64,000 bases of DNA from Methanoregula sp. (GCF_028679125.1 NZ_JAJRCG010000001.1:1-64000), one strand, 5' to 3'; positions 44,329 through 53,694 are shown, counted from the stretch's first letter. A program made the numbers and translations. The notes: generated from the letters alone by a model not told the origin.

Positions 44329-44987
44329 GTCCCGCCACTCCTATGGACCTGAGCCTGTACATTGTCACGGATGAGGTGCTCTCGGGAGGTCTCCCCCATT
44401 CCGTTATCGCACGGCGGGCAGTGGACGGGGGCGCAACGGCGATCCAGCTCCGGGACAAGACTCTCTCCTCCCGAGAACTTGTCCGGACAGGAAAAGAGAT
44501 CTGTTCCATTACCCGGAGAGCGGGGATCACATTCATCGTGAACGACCGGCTGGATGTTGCGCTTGCCTGTGGGGCTGATGGCGTGCATCTCGGGCAGGGC
44601 GACCTGCGGTGCGACACGGCCCGCCAGCTTGCGCCGCCGGGATTTGTTATCGGTGTCTCGACAGGCACCCTGGAGGAGGCCGTGGAGGCCGAACATGCCG
44701 GGGCAGATTATGTCGCGGTCAGCCCGGTCTTCTCAACGGGTTCCAAGAGCAATGCCGGGCCAGGCCAGGGCCTTGCCCTTGTGACGAAGATCCGCTTCGC
44801 TGTCCGCATTCCTGTCATCGCCATTGGCGGGATCGGGCCAGGGAATGCCGGGCAGGTGATCGATGCAGGGGCAGATGGCATATCCGTGATCTCGGCGGTA
44901 GTCTCGCAGCCGGATATCGCGGCAGCAGCCCGGCGCCTTGCAGGGATCGTGGCAGTCCGGAAATCTGCCCGGGGAGATCGTTCATGA
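44325..44987 (+). CDS. thiE: Thiamine-phosphate synthase
   Basis: A 220-aa TIM-barrel enzyme that joins hydroxymethylpyrimidine-PP and thiazole phosphate. [44 protein letters not shown] and [21 protein letters not shown] are standard ThiE blocks. The ATG at 44325 overlaps thiM; the ATG at 44343 gives a more typical N-terminus, so up to six residues could be extra. Its stop overlaps the start of the LigD-type phosphoesterase. Confidence 0.93.
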   Translation: MSPATPMDLSLYIVTDEVLSGGLPHSVIARRAVDGGATAIQLRDKTLSSRELVRTGKEICSITRRAGITFIVNDRLDVALACGADGVHLGQGDLRCDTARQLAPPGFVIGVSTGTLEEAVEAEHAGADYVAVSPVFSTGSKSNAGPGQGLALVTKIRFAVRIPVIAIGGIGPGNAGQVIDAGADGISVISAVVSQPDIAAAARRLAGIVAVRKSARGDRS

Positions 44988-45370
44988 GCCCGGAGGGAAA
45001 ACCACGCTTCGTAGTGCACGAACACTTTTCCAAACACCATCACTTCGACTTCCGACTTGAACATGACGGAGTGCTCGCAAGCTGGGCAGTACCGAAAGGA
45101 CTTCCCAAAAAAGCAGGCGAACGAAGGCTCGCAATTGCGGTGGAGGATCACCGTCCTGACTATATCAGCTTTGAAGGGACGATCCCCGAAGGGGAATATG
45201 GTGCAGGGGAGGTGAAGATTGTCGATACCGGCACCTACGAACCGGTTGCCTGGAAAGAGGATAGTATCGAGGTGCGACTCACCGGTACACAGTTCATCGG
45301 CACGTATCACCTCATCCGGTTCAAAAAGGCCGGAGAAAAGGAATGGCTGGTATTTCGGTCAGATGACTGA
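44984..45370 (+). CDS. LigD-type 3'-phosphoesterase, stand-alone
   Basis: A 128-aa protein equal to the phosphoesterase (PE) domain of bacterial DNA ligase D. FVVHEHFSKHHHFDFRLEHDG supplies the Mn-binding His/Asp residues, and WAVPKGLP, IPEGEYGAGEV and WLVFRSDD are conserved. These enzymes trim 3'-ribonucleotides and phosphates at DNA breaks. Stand-alone archaeal versions are known. It is coupled to thiE by an ATGA overlap, an odd partner for thiamine genes. Confidence 0.9.
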   Translation: MSPEGKPRFVVHEHFSKHHHFDFRLEHDGVLASWAVPKGLPKKAGERRLAIAVEDHRPDYISFEGTIPEGEYGAGEVKIVDTGTYEPVAWKEDSIEVRLTGTQFIGTYHLIRFKKAGEKEWLVFRSDD

Positions 45371-45503
45371 TCCCTGCATCCGGCAACAGACTGGTGCCTG
45401 ATCAGGGTGCATGGGGTGGAATTCTTCCAGATGGTAATAACAACTTATAAGAAAGACCTAAAACCATGTTCAACCTGGTACATTGTGCAGGTCTGATCGC
45501 GAC

Positions 45504-46541
45504 ATGAGAACCATTTCACCACAAAATACGCTCTGGCTTTCGATCACGGGACTGCTCACCGTCGGGATTGTTCTTGTCTCTATCTATTCCCTGAAAAACA
45601 ATTACTATGACATCTTCCCGTATTTCTATATCCTGCCCATCCTCCTGGTTGCGTACGTTTCTCCCCGGTATGCGGTTTATTTCACGGTAATCCTCGGGTG
45701 GATATTCCTCGGGCTTGTGTACCTGTACGGTCCGGCCAGTATCCAGCTGTATGCATCGAGCATGGCCTTTTTCTACATCTTCGTCTCGCTTGGCATCATT
45801 CTCTCGGCATTCTCCGGCCAGGCTTCCCAGGAGCGCAAATACCGCGAGATCTTTGAGACCTCGCAGGCCGGGTTTATCACGTTCGATCTTGAGACCCGGC
45901 GGATCCAGACCATCAACCGCCAGGGTGAAGAAATTCTCGGGTATGCTCCCGGGGAACTTGCAAGCCAGGACTTCGCTGAACTCTGGTTTGACATCCAGCA
46001 TGAGATCAGTTTTGTAAAGAAGCTCCGGCTGGATGAGAAGATTACCGGGATGGAGATCGCCCTGCGGAAGAAGGATCGCACCGTGATCTGGGTACATGCT
46101 ACAGCGGCTCTTACGAAAGAGGGTCTGATTGTCTGCTCGATCATGGACATCACTGAAGGCAAGCGCATGAAGGACGAACTCATCGAGTCCGAACTCCGTT
46201 ACCGGACGCTCTTTGACGGTGCAAGCGACGCCATCATCCTCCACGATATTGACGGGAAGATCTATGAGTCCAATGTCATTGCGAGCCGGTATCTTGGCTA
46301 TACCAAGAAGGAACTCATGAACATGACGCTGTTCGATCTCGCCGTCTCCCCGGATCGGATGTTCCCTTCGGATCAGGTAAAGGAGTTCACTGCCCGGGGG
46401 CACCTCCTGTTCGAGAGCGAGTTAAAGAAGAAGGAGGGAGGTACCCTGCCCGTTGAGATCAGCAGCCGGCTCACGGAATATTTCGGTATGCCCGCGGTGA
46501 TGAGCACCATACGCGACACCTCTGAGCGAGTGAACTCGTAA
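45504..46541 (+). CDS. Membrane PAS-PAS sensor without an output domain
   Basis: A 345-aa protein. Residues ~1-105 form three or four membrane segments (LWLSITGLLTVGIVLVSIYSL and later). Two PAS domains follow: YREIFETSQAGFITFDLETRRIQ near 115 and YRTLFDGASDAIILHDIDGKIYESN near 236. It ends after the second PAS (VMSTIRDTSERV) with no kinase, so it may be a truncated sensor kinase or work through a partner. The ATG at 45504 is preferred over an upstream TTG. No response regulator is adjacent. Confidence 0.82.
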   Translation: MRTISPQNTLWLSITGLLTVGIVLVSIYSLKNNYYDIFPYFYILPILLVAYVSPRYAVYFTVILGWIFLGLVYLYGPASIQLYASSMAFFYIFVSLGIILSAFSGQASQERKYREIFETSQAGFITFDLETRRIQTINRQGEEILGYAPGELASQDFAELWFDIQHEISFVKKLRLDEKITGMEIALRKKDRTVIWVHATAALTKEGLIVCSIMDITEGKRMKDELIESELRYRTLFDGASDAIILHDIDGKIYESNVIASRYLGYTKKELMNMTLFDLAVSPDRMFPSDQVKEFTARGHLLFESELKKKEGGTLPVEISSRLTEYFGMPAVMSTIRDTSERVNS

Positions 46542-46695
46542 TTCCTTTCTCTGGATGGTGGAATATCTCATTCCAGCATTTACCCACACAGTAATTGCAG
46601 AGAATCTTGCCGTGGATGCGATGCCATAGTGTTACCCTTCCCCATATAATCCCGGCGTGTCACTTCCAACCCGCTGACACCGTATCTAAAAAAGA

Positions 46696-46962
46696 TTAAT
46701 GTCCGGCTGCAACTTTCTGGGATACGGTCACCGATGCATAGTTCACGACAGGCATGGACCGGTGGCGGATATGGGTAACGATCTCATCCCCCAGTGTGAG
46801 GACCGCCACCTTATGGGCGTTCTTGTCCTTGTGGATATGGACCGGGGAAATTTCCAGGGAATTGTAGCGTTCTGTTCTGATCTCTTCGCCGGTGGCGCAC
46901 TCATAGTACTTCTTGATGTGGATCATCAGCATGTGCAGATGTAACAGTTCTTCTTTTTGCAG
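46696..46962 (-). CDS. UPF0058 family protein, apparent CTG start
   Basis: The sequence LQKEELLHLHMLMIHIKKYYE, then SLEISPVHIHKDKNAHKVAVLTLGDEI, matches the UPF0058 family of small helical archaeal proteins, which normally begin MQKEEL. Here that Met codon is CTG (46962), just after an SD-like ggaaggtgat. An ATG start at 46932 would remove ten conserved residues. So CTG may initiate, or the start was lost. The product would be 88 aa. Function is unknown, though it looks like a DNA- or RNA-associated helical protein. Confidence 0.65.
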   Translation of the reverse strand: MQKEELLHLHMLMIHIKKYYECATGEEIRTERYNSLEISPVHIHKDKNAHKVAVLTLGDEIVTHIRHRSMPVVNYASVTVSQKVAAGH

Positions 46963-47319
46963 AGTATCACCTTCCCAGACTGATCCTTCCTTTATGGTAC
47001 CCTAAATCTTACTGGTGAACTTTATTAGAGGAACAATGCGGCACGCGGGACCGCAGTTCCGGCTCACCATTGGAGATGATTGGATGCGCTTCCGGAAGGA
47101 TCCTGCCACCCGGCAGGGGGAAAAGAAACGATCTAGACTCCGGGCTCCGGGAAATGAGAACGGCAGAGAATCCACGTTTAAGAGTATTACCCGGGTGGTG
47201 AGAATTGTTTTATGGTACTTATGCCGTCGGAGTGACGTGAAGTCCAGAGTTCAATGAACGCAAACTTGGTTTTCCTTAAAACAGATTTTTTCAAAAATGA
47301 ATTGAACGTTACCTGCTTA
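46963..47319. other. Intergenic region of about 360 bases
   Basis: A weak 80-codon frame (47015-47257) has no SD and an amino-acid mix unlike a real protein (many Arg/Lys), so I do not call it. The only sure elements are the SD of the UPF0058 gene at 46964-46977 and the 3' side of the tRNA-Thr at 47320. A T-rich stretch (gattttttc) lies at 47284-47292 after the tRNA on the minus strand. Confidence 0.5.
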
Positions 47320-47391
47320 AGCCGCCGGAGGGACTTGAACCCTCGACCTGCTGATTACGAATCAGCCGCTATACCGCTAAGCCACGGCGGC
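47320..47391 (-). tRNA. tRNA-Thr (CGU)
   Basis: Acceptor GCCGCCG/CGGCGGC, anticodon stem GCTGA/TCAGC with loop TTCGTAA (anticodon CGT), T-arm GAGGG TTCAAGT CCCTC, discriminator T73 as in archaeal Thr tRNAs. CCA is not encoded. Confidence 0.95.
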
Positions 47392-47443
47392 GTAATACCT
47401 CACAATATCGGCTTATGCAGTTATAAAATATGTGGCTGCGGGC

Positions 47444-47737
47444 TTACGAGTACCCGCTGAGCGCAGTTACATTCCCTTTATCCTGGTTCTCCTTGGGTGC
47501 GATCGTCCCGAACTTGGCCTCGTAGTCCGCAACGGTCTTGGTCAGTACTCCGAGAAGGTTCTTTGCGTGCGACGGGGTGATAGAGACGATAGCCTTGGCC
47601 CGCGCCTGGTTCACCTGCGGGAGCTGGTGGAGGAACATGAAGGTGAACTCATCATCCTTGTAGGCGATCTGGATCATGTTGCTGTATACGGGGTCAAGGG
47701 TGGGGGGGATATTGACCGAGATTTCCTGTGATGACAT
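47444..47737 (-). CDS. DUF3467 family protein
   Basis: A 97-aa protein of DUF3467. VNIPPTLDPVYSNMIQIAYKDDEFTFMFLHQLP and the following ARAKAIVSITPSHAKNLLGVLTKTVADYE are the family blocks. It has no Cys or membrane segment. It lies 53 bases from the tRNA-Thr on the same strand and could share its transcript downstream order. Function unknown. Confidence 0.8.
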   Translation of the reverse strand: MSSQEISVNIPPTLDPVYSNMIQIAYKDDEFTFMFLHQLPQVNQARAKAIVSITPSHAKNLLGVLTKTVADYEAKFGTIAPKENQDKGNVTALSGYS

Positions 47738-47849
47738 ATTGAACAGGTACTCCCTGCTGGTATGAATAGGTTTCAGGGTTCAGGATTATGACCGCAATTC
47801 AATACCTTTAATCTGCTTGATCTCCCACCTTTTCCTGAGGAGCACCCTG

Positions 47850-48521
47850 GTGACGCCTGTGAAATATGTGACAATCTCTGAGCTGGTACGGGTGCATGCC
47901 TGCCCGGTCCGCTTTTTCTATGAGAAGAACGAACCCGTCACCGAGTCCCACCGGTATACAGTCTGCAAGCAGCTCTCCTACCATCTCGGGAAACCGCTTG
48001 ATGCTGAAGCGATCTGGGATGAGATTACCGCAGTCCACCCGTTGGTTGACCCCGCGCACAAGGAGTTCCTGGGTATCTGTATCACCGCATGCAACAAGAC
48101 CTCGTGGAAGCCTGCAGCCCAGACGGATGTGCGGGTCGCATCGGACAAATATGGCATGGCGGGCATGATCGATCGCGTCGATGCTGATGGTGCATTTTCC
48201 CTTGTCCGGGCATCGGGTGCGATGCCGTTTGGGACCTATGTGGCCGACAGGATCAGGATTGCAGCTATCGTGTTCTGCCTGGAGGAGATGACCGGCAGGG
48301 AGGTGACCGGCGGGACAGTGGAGTATATCCCGGATGGGGTTTCGCGGTATCACGAGGTTCAGCCCCGAGACCGCAGGCAGGTAATTGCCGCACTGCACAG
48401 ACTCCGTGAGATCCGTGATGGAGCAATGCCCCAGCACCCCCTCAATGCGCCCTGCCACCGGTGCAAGTACCGGGAGAAATGCGAGAGCAGTGTCGGCAGG
48501 AGGCTCTCCGAGCTGCTCTGA
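47850..48521 (+). CDS. Cas4/Dna2-like protein, probably catalytically dead
   Basis: A 223-aa protein with the frame of Cas4-type PD-(D/E)xK nucleases: N-terminal Cys in LVRVHACPVRFFYEKN, a central GMAGMIDRV motif with the first metal Asp, and C-terminal CHRCKYREKC for the Fe-S cluster. The expected D/ExK dyad after the Asp strand is replaced (FSLVRASGAMP, no Lys), so nuclease activity is doubtful. GTG at 47850 has a gaggag SD seven bases upstream; the frame before it is open from 47817. No CRISPR array or other cas gene is in the window. Confidence 0.75.
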   Translation: MTPVKYVTISELVRVHACPVRFFYEKNEPVTESHRYTVCKQLSYHLGKPLDAEAIWDEITAVHPLVDPAHKEFLGICITACNKTSWKPAAQTDVRVASDKYGMAGMIDRVDADGAFSLVRASGAMPFGTYVADRIRIAAIVFCLEEMTGREVTGGTVEYIPDGVSRYHEVQPRDRRQVIAALHRLREIRDGAMPQHPLNAPCHRCKYREKCESSVGRRLSELL

Positions 48522-48655
48522 TCGGAGTTGCCAGCGCGATGATCCCCCCTCGTTTTTTCCTGATCTGATCCCGCTCTCCGGGTTAGTACGCGATAAAGAG
48601 CACGTTCGGGCAGATCCATCTTTCCTGCATGCGGGAATCCGTATCCCGGAATTTT

Positions 48656-48771
48656 TTGTACCCATGCGACCCCCCCAACCGAAAAAAACCCAGTTGCCCT
48701 GTTTCACGTCGTAAAAACAGGGAAAATTGTGATAAAATGCAAAAGAGGGTGGGGGGGTCGCATGGGTACAA
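48656..48771. repeat. MITE-like element with perfect 21-bp inverted repeats (copy 2)
   Basis: Ends at 48656-48676 and 48751-48771 are perfect 21-bp inverted repeats (TTGTACCC, ATGCGA, C7). The 116-bp element holds TTTCACGTCGTAA at 48702-48714, matching copy 1 in reverse. It lies in a 520-base intergenic region that holds nothing else recognisable apart from the solitary repeat at 48904. Confidence 0.75.
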
Positions 48772-48903
48772 TATATTTTGCAGGCTGTGATCCCTTGCGG
48801 GACATTTTGTTCCCGTAATGTCCATGTCCCGTCAGAACAATGAGGAGTTGATCCCGAGATCAGGGATCTTTTTTCAGGGTTCATTGAGCTCCCGGAACCC
48901 CTT

Positions 48904-48924
48904 TTGTACCCGTGCGACCCCCCC
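48904..48924 (+). repeat. Solitary copy of the C7-tipped repeat (cluster 2)
   Basis: TTGTACCC-GTGCGA-C7, one base different from the others, lies 132 bases after the element at 48656. Cluster 1 has the same layout (element followed by a solitary plus-strand copy). Confidence 0.65.
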
Positions 48925-49042
48925 TCTCCCCCGTATACGTACGCAGGGATGGGTGAGATTATCACTTTCACCCCGCCCAATCTCCTCCCTTTTATCCCTC
49001 CATCCGCAACCGTCATGATATCCAATCAAAAGGAAGTGACCC

Positions 49043-49414
49043 ATGATGGCAGCAACACGTATCGAGACCGGAACGCCCGAAGGCAATGCACTGGGATTTT
49101 CTGAAGATCTCTTCTCAGGCTGGCTGGAGAGGGAGGCCGGCAACCGTCTCATCCTCCATTACATCATATCCCGGCACAAGAACGAGGGCAATACCCAGGC
49201 CCTGATCCGGCAATGGCTCATTGAAGGCTACGATGTCAGGGTTGTGATGCCCCGCCCCGTGATGCAGCACATCCTGAAAAAATTCCGGTTTGTCCCGGGA
49301 AGCGGAGTGTTCCCGGACCAGTACGCGGACCAGGTGGAGGTCTGGTATGGGCCGGAACACGCGTATGATCACGCACATGTCCCGTATCCGGATCACGCTG
49401 GTGCAACAACCTGA
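49043..49414 (+). CDS. Small conserved hypothetical protein, 123 aa
   Basis: The ATG at 49043 has an aaggaagtga SD. The product is mixed alpha/beta with no membrane segment: DLFSGWLEREAGNRLILHYIISRHKN, then RQWLIEGYDVRVVMPRPVMQHILKKF. The tail is His/Asp-rich (EHAYDHAHVPYPDH), which could bind a metal. No family recognised. It lies 128 bases before aglB on the same strand. Confidence 0.65.
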   Translation: MMAATRIETGTPEGNALGFSEDLFSGWLEREAGNRLILHYIISRHKNEGNTQALIRQWLIEGYDVRVVMPRPVMQHILKKFRFVPGSGVFPDQYADQVEVWYGPEHAYDHAHVPYPDHAGATT

Positions 49415-49542
49415 TCCATGTTTAATTATCGGACTTCGTAAGCCCGGGTATATTCAGCGGCTTTATGTGATACTGCGGATAAATGTACGTACTGTCTGTT
49501 TACAAAACGGAGTAAATTTTCAGATCAATTCGTGGTGGCGTC

Positions 49543-52149
49543 ATGGTTCAGATCGATTTTAAGGATTATCAGAAGTACCTCATAGCGGTTCTTGTCGGGC
49601 TGTTTGCACTCTATGCCTTCTGGATTCGTATTATTCCCATGCTCATGATGGGACAACAGACCGACATCCTCAGTATGGTGGCGATGGATGATCCGCTCTA
49701 TAACCTCCGCCAGGTCGAGGTGATGCTCTCACAGTTCCCCGGCTATGCCTGGTTTGACCCGATGACCCTCTACCCCGGCGGGAGCACGATCTACTGGGGC
49801 CCGGTCATGCCCACCATTATTGCGATCTGCTGTCTTCTCGCAGGAGCCACCACCCGTCCTGAGATCATCTCTGTTGCACTCCTCGTCCCGCCGCTCCTGG
49901 CCGCTGCCACGGTGGTTGCAATGTATTATGCCGGCAGGGTCTTTGGCAACTGGAAGACCGGGCTCCTTGCTTCCGGGTTTACCGCGGTCGTATTCGGCCA
50001 GTTTTTCACGGTATCGTATTACGGGTACATCGATCACCATATTGCAGAAGTGCTCTTTTCCACTATTTTCTGCCTTACGTACGGTTATGCCCTCGTCGTG
50101 GGAAAGAACAGCCCGGTTGATCTGAGCGATCGCAGCAGTTACCGGAATCTTCTCATAGTCTCTGTTTTTTCTGGCATTGCCTACCTCCTCGGCCTGTTTG
50201 TCATGCCGACAATGATCCTGTTTGCGATGATCGTTGCCCTCTTTACGCTTATCCAGTTCATTATCGATTTTTACCGGCGCCGGTCCAGCGACTACCTCGT
50301 CCTCATCAACGGCGTCACCTTCGGCATAGCGATCCCCGGTCTCCTTTTGTTTGGTTTGAAAAGCCCAGGCATTGACCTGTCCACGTATTCCATCGGCCAT
50401 ATCATCGCGTACCTGGGGCTCATAGCCGGGACCTGCCTGCTCTGGTACCTTGCCCGATTCCTCCGGGAAAAACCGCGTTATACTTATCCCGGTATCTTGG
50501 CCGGGTGTGCGATTCTTTCTACCTCCCTCCTCTACATTTTTATCCCGGCGCTCTACGGGCTCTTCATTTCGAGCCTCTTCTCGTTCTTCGGACAGTACGC
50601 AGTAACCAACACCGTGCTGGAGGCCATGGGATGGTCATACGATCATGCGTGGGGCTCCTTCAACTATGGACTCCTTCTGTTCGCTGGCGGAGTACTGGTC
50701 ATTCTCTACCGCAATATCCGGAACGAACACCCCCATCATATCTTTTCCCTTGTCTGGTCGCTGGTTATCCTCCTGTCAACATGCCAGCATATCCGGTACG
50801 AGTACTATCTTGCCATTAACATCGCGCTCCTCTCTGCAATTTGTGTAACGTTTGTCGTGGAGGTATCCGGGCACGACCTTTCCCGAATTGCCTCCCGTAT
50901 CTCAGAAACCTCGCATAACCCCGGATCCGCGGAACCGGCAAAGGAGGATTCGCTCAAGAAGAAGCCGGGTAAACAAGGAAAGAAACCAGTGGATCTCTCC
51001 CATAGCCCGGATTACCTACGGCTGGCCCTCCTGCTCATTGTCTCTCTGGTTGCCCTGCTCTTTGTGTATACCTCGGCTACCCTTGCCTATACCATGGTTT
51101 CGGCTGCCGGGACCAACATGAATTCTGACTGGAAGGAATCCCTCGAATGGCTGGGGAACAACACGCCAGAGACCGGAGTAGATTACCTGGCGATCTATGA
51201 CCAGAAGACCTACCAGTCTCCCAATTCAGCATATGGGGTCATGTCGTGGTGGGATTATGGCCACATGATCTCGTTCATAGCAAAACGCATCCCGAATGCC
51301 AACCCGTTCCAGCAGGGAGTTGCCGGCCCCAATGGTTCGGCCACCTATTTTGTGGCAACTTCGGAAGAGGAAGCGAACCGGATCCTTGATAATGACGGCA
51401 CCCGGTACGTGATCACGGACATCATGATGGACGATGTCATCAATGGGAAATTTCACGCTATGGCCACCTGGCACAACAGCACTGCAGGCCTTTCTCCCTT
51501 TATCCAGGTATTCCTCATGCCGAATCAGGAGAATACCTCGCAGTTGGATCCCACCGGATTCGTTCAGCCGGCATATTACCACACGATGATATCGCGGCTG
51601 CATACGTTCGACGGTTCTATGACCAATGCATCAGCCGCTTATTACATCGAATATGCCGATCCATCGGTAACCGGCCTGTCACAACCGGTGATTGTCAGTG
51701 GCGGGCTGCTGAACGCGACTGAAGCAGAACGGATGCTAACCCAGTTCAATACCAGCGGTGCTGTCGGGTACCGTGCAGGATTGTACAGCTACAACATCCT
51801 GAAACCGGCAGACACGGTTCCCGCGCTGCGTCATTACCGGCTGATCCACGAATCGCCGACAAATGTCTATGACTCGGAGTCTGTTGATGTCAGGTTTGTC
51901 AAGGTCTTCGAATATGTCCCCGGGGCGCACATCCGGGGAGAGGGGATCATCAGCGTGCCGGTGGTAACCAATACCGGCCGCACCTTCACCTACCGGCAGG
52001 AGAGCATCAACGGGGAATTTGTTGTCCCGTATGCGACAAGTGGCAATTCCGGGGACGTGAAAACGAATGGTGTATACACCATCGAAGGGACAGGGAAGAC
52101 ATATACTGTTCCTGAATCCGCCGTGACGGGCGGCCTGTATATAACCTGA
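49543..52149 (+). CDS. aglB: Oligosaccharyltransferase AglB (STT3 family)
   Basis: An 868-aa multi-pass enzyme that transfers lipid-linked glycan to Asn in surface proteins. The first acidic motif is in VAMDDPLYNLRQVE near residue 48, a second in YYGYIDHHIAEVLF near 163, and the hallmark WWDYGH is near 569 after about 13 hydrophobic segments. The soluble extracellular C-terminus has VITDIMMDDV and several Asn-X-Ser/Thr sites. A cytoplasmic Lys-rich loop (KKKPGKQGKKP) lies near 475. The ATG at 49543 has a weak ggtgg SD. Confidence 0.93.
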   Translation: MVQIDFKDYQKYLIAVLVGLFALYAFWIRIIPMLMMGQQTDILSMVAMDDPLYNLRQVEVMLSQFPGYAWFDPMTLYPGGSTIYWGPVMPTIIAICCLLAGATTRPEIISVALLVPPLLAAATVVAMYYAGRVFGNWKTGLLASGFTAVVFGQFFTVSYYGYIDHHIAEVLFSTIFCLTYGYALVVGKNSPVDLSDRSSYRNLLIVSVFSGIAYLLGLFVMPTMILFAMIVALFTLIQFIIDFYRRRSSDYLVLINGVTFGIAIPGLLLFGLKSPGIDLSTYSIGHIIAYLGLIAGTCLLWYLARFLREKPRYTYPGILAGCAILSTSLLYIFIPALYGLFISSLFSFFGQYAVTNTVLEAMGWSYDHAWGSFNYGLLLFAGGVLVILYRNIRNEHPHHIFSLVWSLVILLSTCQHIRYEYYLAINIALLSAICVTFVVEVSGHDLSRIASRISETSHNPGSAEPAKEDSLKKKPGKQGKKPVDLSHSPDYLRLALLLIVSLVALLFVYTSATLAYTMVSAAGTNMNSDWKESLEWLGNNTPETGVDYLAIYDQKTYQSPNSAYGVMSWWDYGHMISFIAKRIPNANPFQQGVAGPNGSATYFVATSEEEANRILDNDGTRYVITDIMMDDVINGKFHAMATWHNSTAGLSPFIQVFLMPNQENTSQLDPTGFVQPAYYHTMISRLHTFDGSMTNASAAYYIEYADPSVTGLSQPVIVSGGLLNATEAERMLTQFNTSGAVGYRAGLYSYNILKPADTVPALRHYRLIHESPTNVYDSESVDVRFVKVFEYVPGAHIRGEGIISVPVVTNTGRTFTYRQESINGEFVVPYATSGNSGDVKTNGVYTIEGTGKTYTVPESAVTGGLYIT

Positions 52150-52182
52150 TCTGTTCTCTCTTTTTTTGGTTTTCCTGCAGGG

Positions 52183-53109
52183 TTACTGCCCGAGCAATGT
52201 CTTTGAGATGATGTATTCTCCGCGGGCTTCGCGGGTAGTCCCGACGATCAGCCACTGCTCGCTGCCATGCTGTTCCAGCACCCCGCAGGCTTCGATGTTC
52301 TCTCCTGCAAGTGCCTGCCCGCTGTAGGTATGGGTGAAGGAGAGCACCCGGCATACCTCCTCGTGTTCCACTTCGTATACAGCGGGGTTGTCGAACGCGA
52401 GCGAGGCATTCGTCACCTTCGCCTCGATTGTCTGTTTTCCGAGCACCGTGCCCCTGCCGGATGGTGCGCTCCGGATCCCTTCATAGGACCGCGTGTACAG
52501 GATATCGAAGTACGTTCCCTCGATCTGCCCCCGGTTCCACTTCCGCTGCTCGTGGAGTACAAAGGAGTCATACGAGATTTCCGGTTTGCGCTTCTCGTAC
52601 ACCTTCCGCCACATTGCGTCCGAGAGCCCCTCGATCTTCCCGTCATGGATGCTCTGCCGGACAAGTGCCTGTGCGGTAAACCAGTGCTTCCCGTACACCA
52701 CCATGTCGATGTCAGAACCCCCGTTCTCCAGCCCACAGAGAAGCGAACCGGTACAGCCCACGGCCCCGTCCGGGAGAGAAAAGAGGTTCACCAGTTTTTC
52801 CACTCGCGGGTGGGTAGCGGCGATATGGCCGATCTCAAGATCCGGTTTCAGCACCCGTTTCACGTCTTCTTTCGGGATGCGGTGGAGAAGGCCGGCATAC
52901 TGCGGCTTGTACCGGGCAATATGGGCATATGCCTCCTCGAAATCGTACTTGGTAAAGCGTTGGCCGGATGCATTGGCCCGTGTCCCGTTCTCGTCGGGCA
53001 CGTACCGGAGCACGCAGCCAATCCTGTCGTCATTGTCATATGTGGAGACGGCATAGAGCCAGCCATCGTTATCCTCAATGAAATCACGCAGGCGAAGAGG
53101 GGGCATCAT
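52183..53109 (-). CDS. Nucleotidyltransferase-domain protein
   Basis: A 308-aa archaeal protein with a minimal nucleotidyltransferase motif (GCTGSLLCGLENGGSDIDMVVYG, near residue 118) in the centre. The N-terminal part (MPPLRLRDFIEDNDGWLYAVSTYDN) and a late YSGQALAGENIEACGVLEQHG segment flank it. It may transfer nucleotides to protein or RNA. It ends the operon ACT-protein, Sua5-like, nucleotidyltransferase (12-base gap). The Sua5 partner suggests a tRNA-related role, but this is inference. Confidence 0.8.
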   Translation of the reverse strand: MMPPLRLRDFIEDNDGWLYAVSTYDNDDRIGCVLRYVPDENGTRANASGQRFTKYDFEEAYAHIARYKPQYAGLLHRIPKEDVKRVLKPDLEIGHIAATHPRVEKLVNLFSLPDGAVGCTGSLLCGLENGGSDIDMVVYGKHWFTAQALVRQSIHDGKIEGLSDAMWRKVYEKRKPEISYDSFVLHEQRKWNRGQIEGTYFDILYTRSYEGIRSAPSGRGTVLGKQTIEAKVTNASLAFDNPAVYEVEHEEVCRVLSFTHTYSGQALAGENIEACGVLEQHGSEQWLIVGTTREARGEYIISKTLLGQ

Positions 53110-53121
53110 GGTAAGGGAACC

Positions 53122-53694
53122 TCAGAGGGTGAGCAGGAACCGTGCGATCCGGTCAATATCGGCGCCGCTCCGGATGATCTGCTTTCCCTGCAGGTCAACC
53201 ACCGTGCTCGGGATGCCGGACAGCCGTCCACCGTCAATGATCAGTTCGCGCGGAACCGTGCACTCCTCCGGTGTCTGCGGATCCTTTGATCCATGGAGGT
53301 TGGCACTTGTTGCCGTTATGGGAGCATCGAACCGGGTGATGAGTCTGATTGCGAGCGGATGGGATGGCATCCGGATGCCAATCATTCCGGTACCCCCGGT
53401 AAGGATTGCCGGAACGCACTTCCGGGCAGGGAGAATAACCGTCACCGGCCCGGGAAGGAATGTGTCTAAGAATTTCTGCATCCAGGTCTCGGTCCGGGCA
53501 ACCGCGTTGAGCATATCCATATCGGATACCGCAATGGAGATGGGCATGGAGAGCGGGCGGCTCTTTGCCTCGTAGACTTTCGCGATCGCCTCATCTGAGA
53601 ATGCATCCGCACCAAGGCCATAGACGGTCTCGGTCGGGTAGACGACCGTGCCATCGTGCATCAGTACCGAGACAGCCTTTTCGATGATATCCAT
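53122..53694 (-). CDS. Sua5/YciO/YrdC-type threonylcarbamoyl-AMP synthase
   Basis: A 190-aa YrdC-fold protein. GTVVYPTETVYGLGADAFSDEAIAKVYEAKSRP is the signature ATP/Thr-binding start, followed by LPGPVTVIL and ITATSANLHG. It makes threonylcarbamoyl-AMP for the t6A37 base of ANN-decoding tRNAs. Without the C-terminal Sua5 domain it is the short form. The frame extends to 53856, but the ATG at 53694 matches the family start. It is one base away from the stop of the ACT gene, so co-transcribed. Confidence 0.9.
   Translation of the reverse strand: MDIIEKAVSVLMHDGTVVYPTETVYGLGADAFSDEAIAKVYEAKSRPLSMPISIAVSDMDMLNAVARTETWMQKFLDTFLPGPVTVILPARKCVPAILTGGTGMIGIRMPSHPLAIRLITRFDAPITATSANLHGSKDPQTPEECTVPRELIIDGGRLSGIPSTVVDLQGKQIIRSGADIDRIARFLLTL

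Noticed and set aside
47015-47257. 80-codon plus-strand frame in the gap before tRNA-Thr
   Set aside because: No SD, Arg/Lys-heavy random-looking composition and no recognisable family.
47850-48924. CRISPR locus suggested by a Cas4-like gene next to repeats
   Set aside because: There are only three repeat copies here, in mixed orientation, with unequal spacing and shared rather than unique interiors. No cas1, cas2 or effector gene is present.
47808-49025. 405-codon minus-strand frame through the Cas4-like gene and repeat cluster 2
   Set aside because: It runs antisense to the Cas4-like gene and across both inverted repeats with no family resemblance and no SD.
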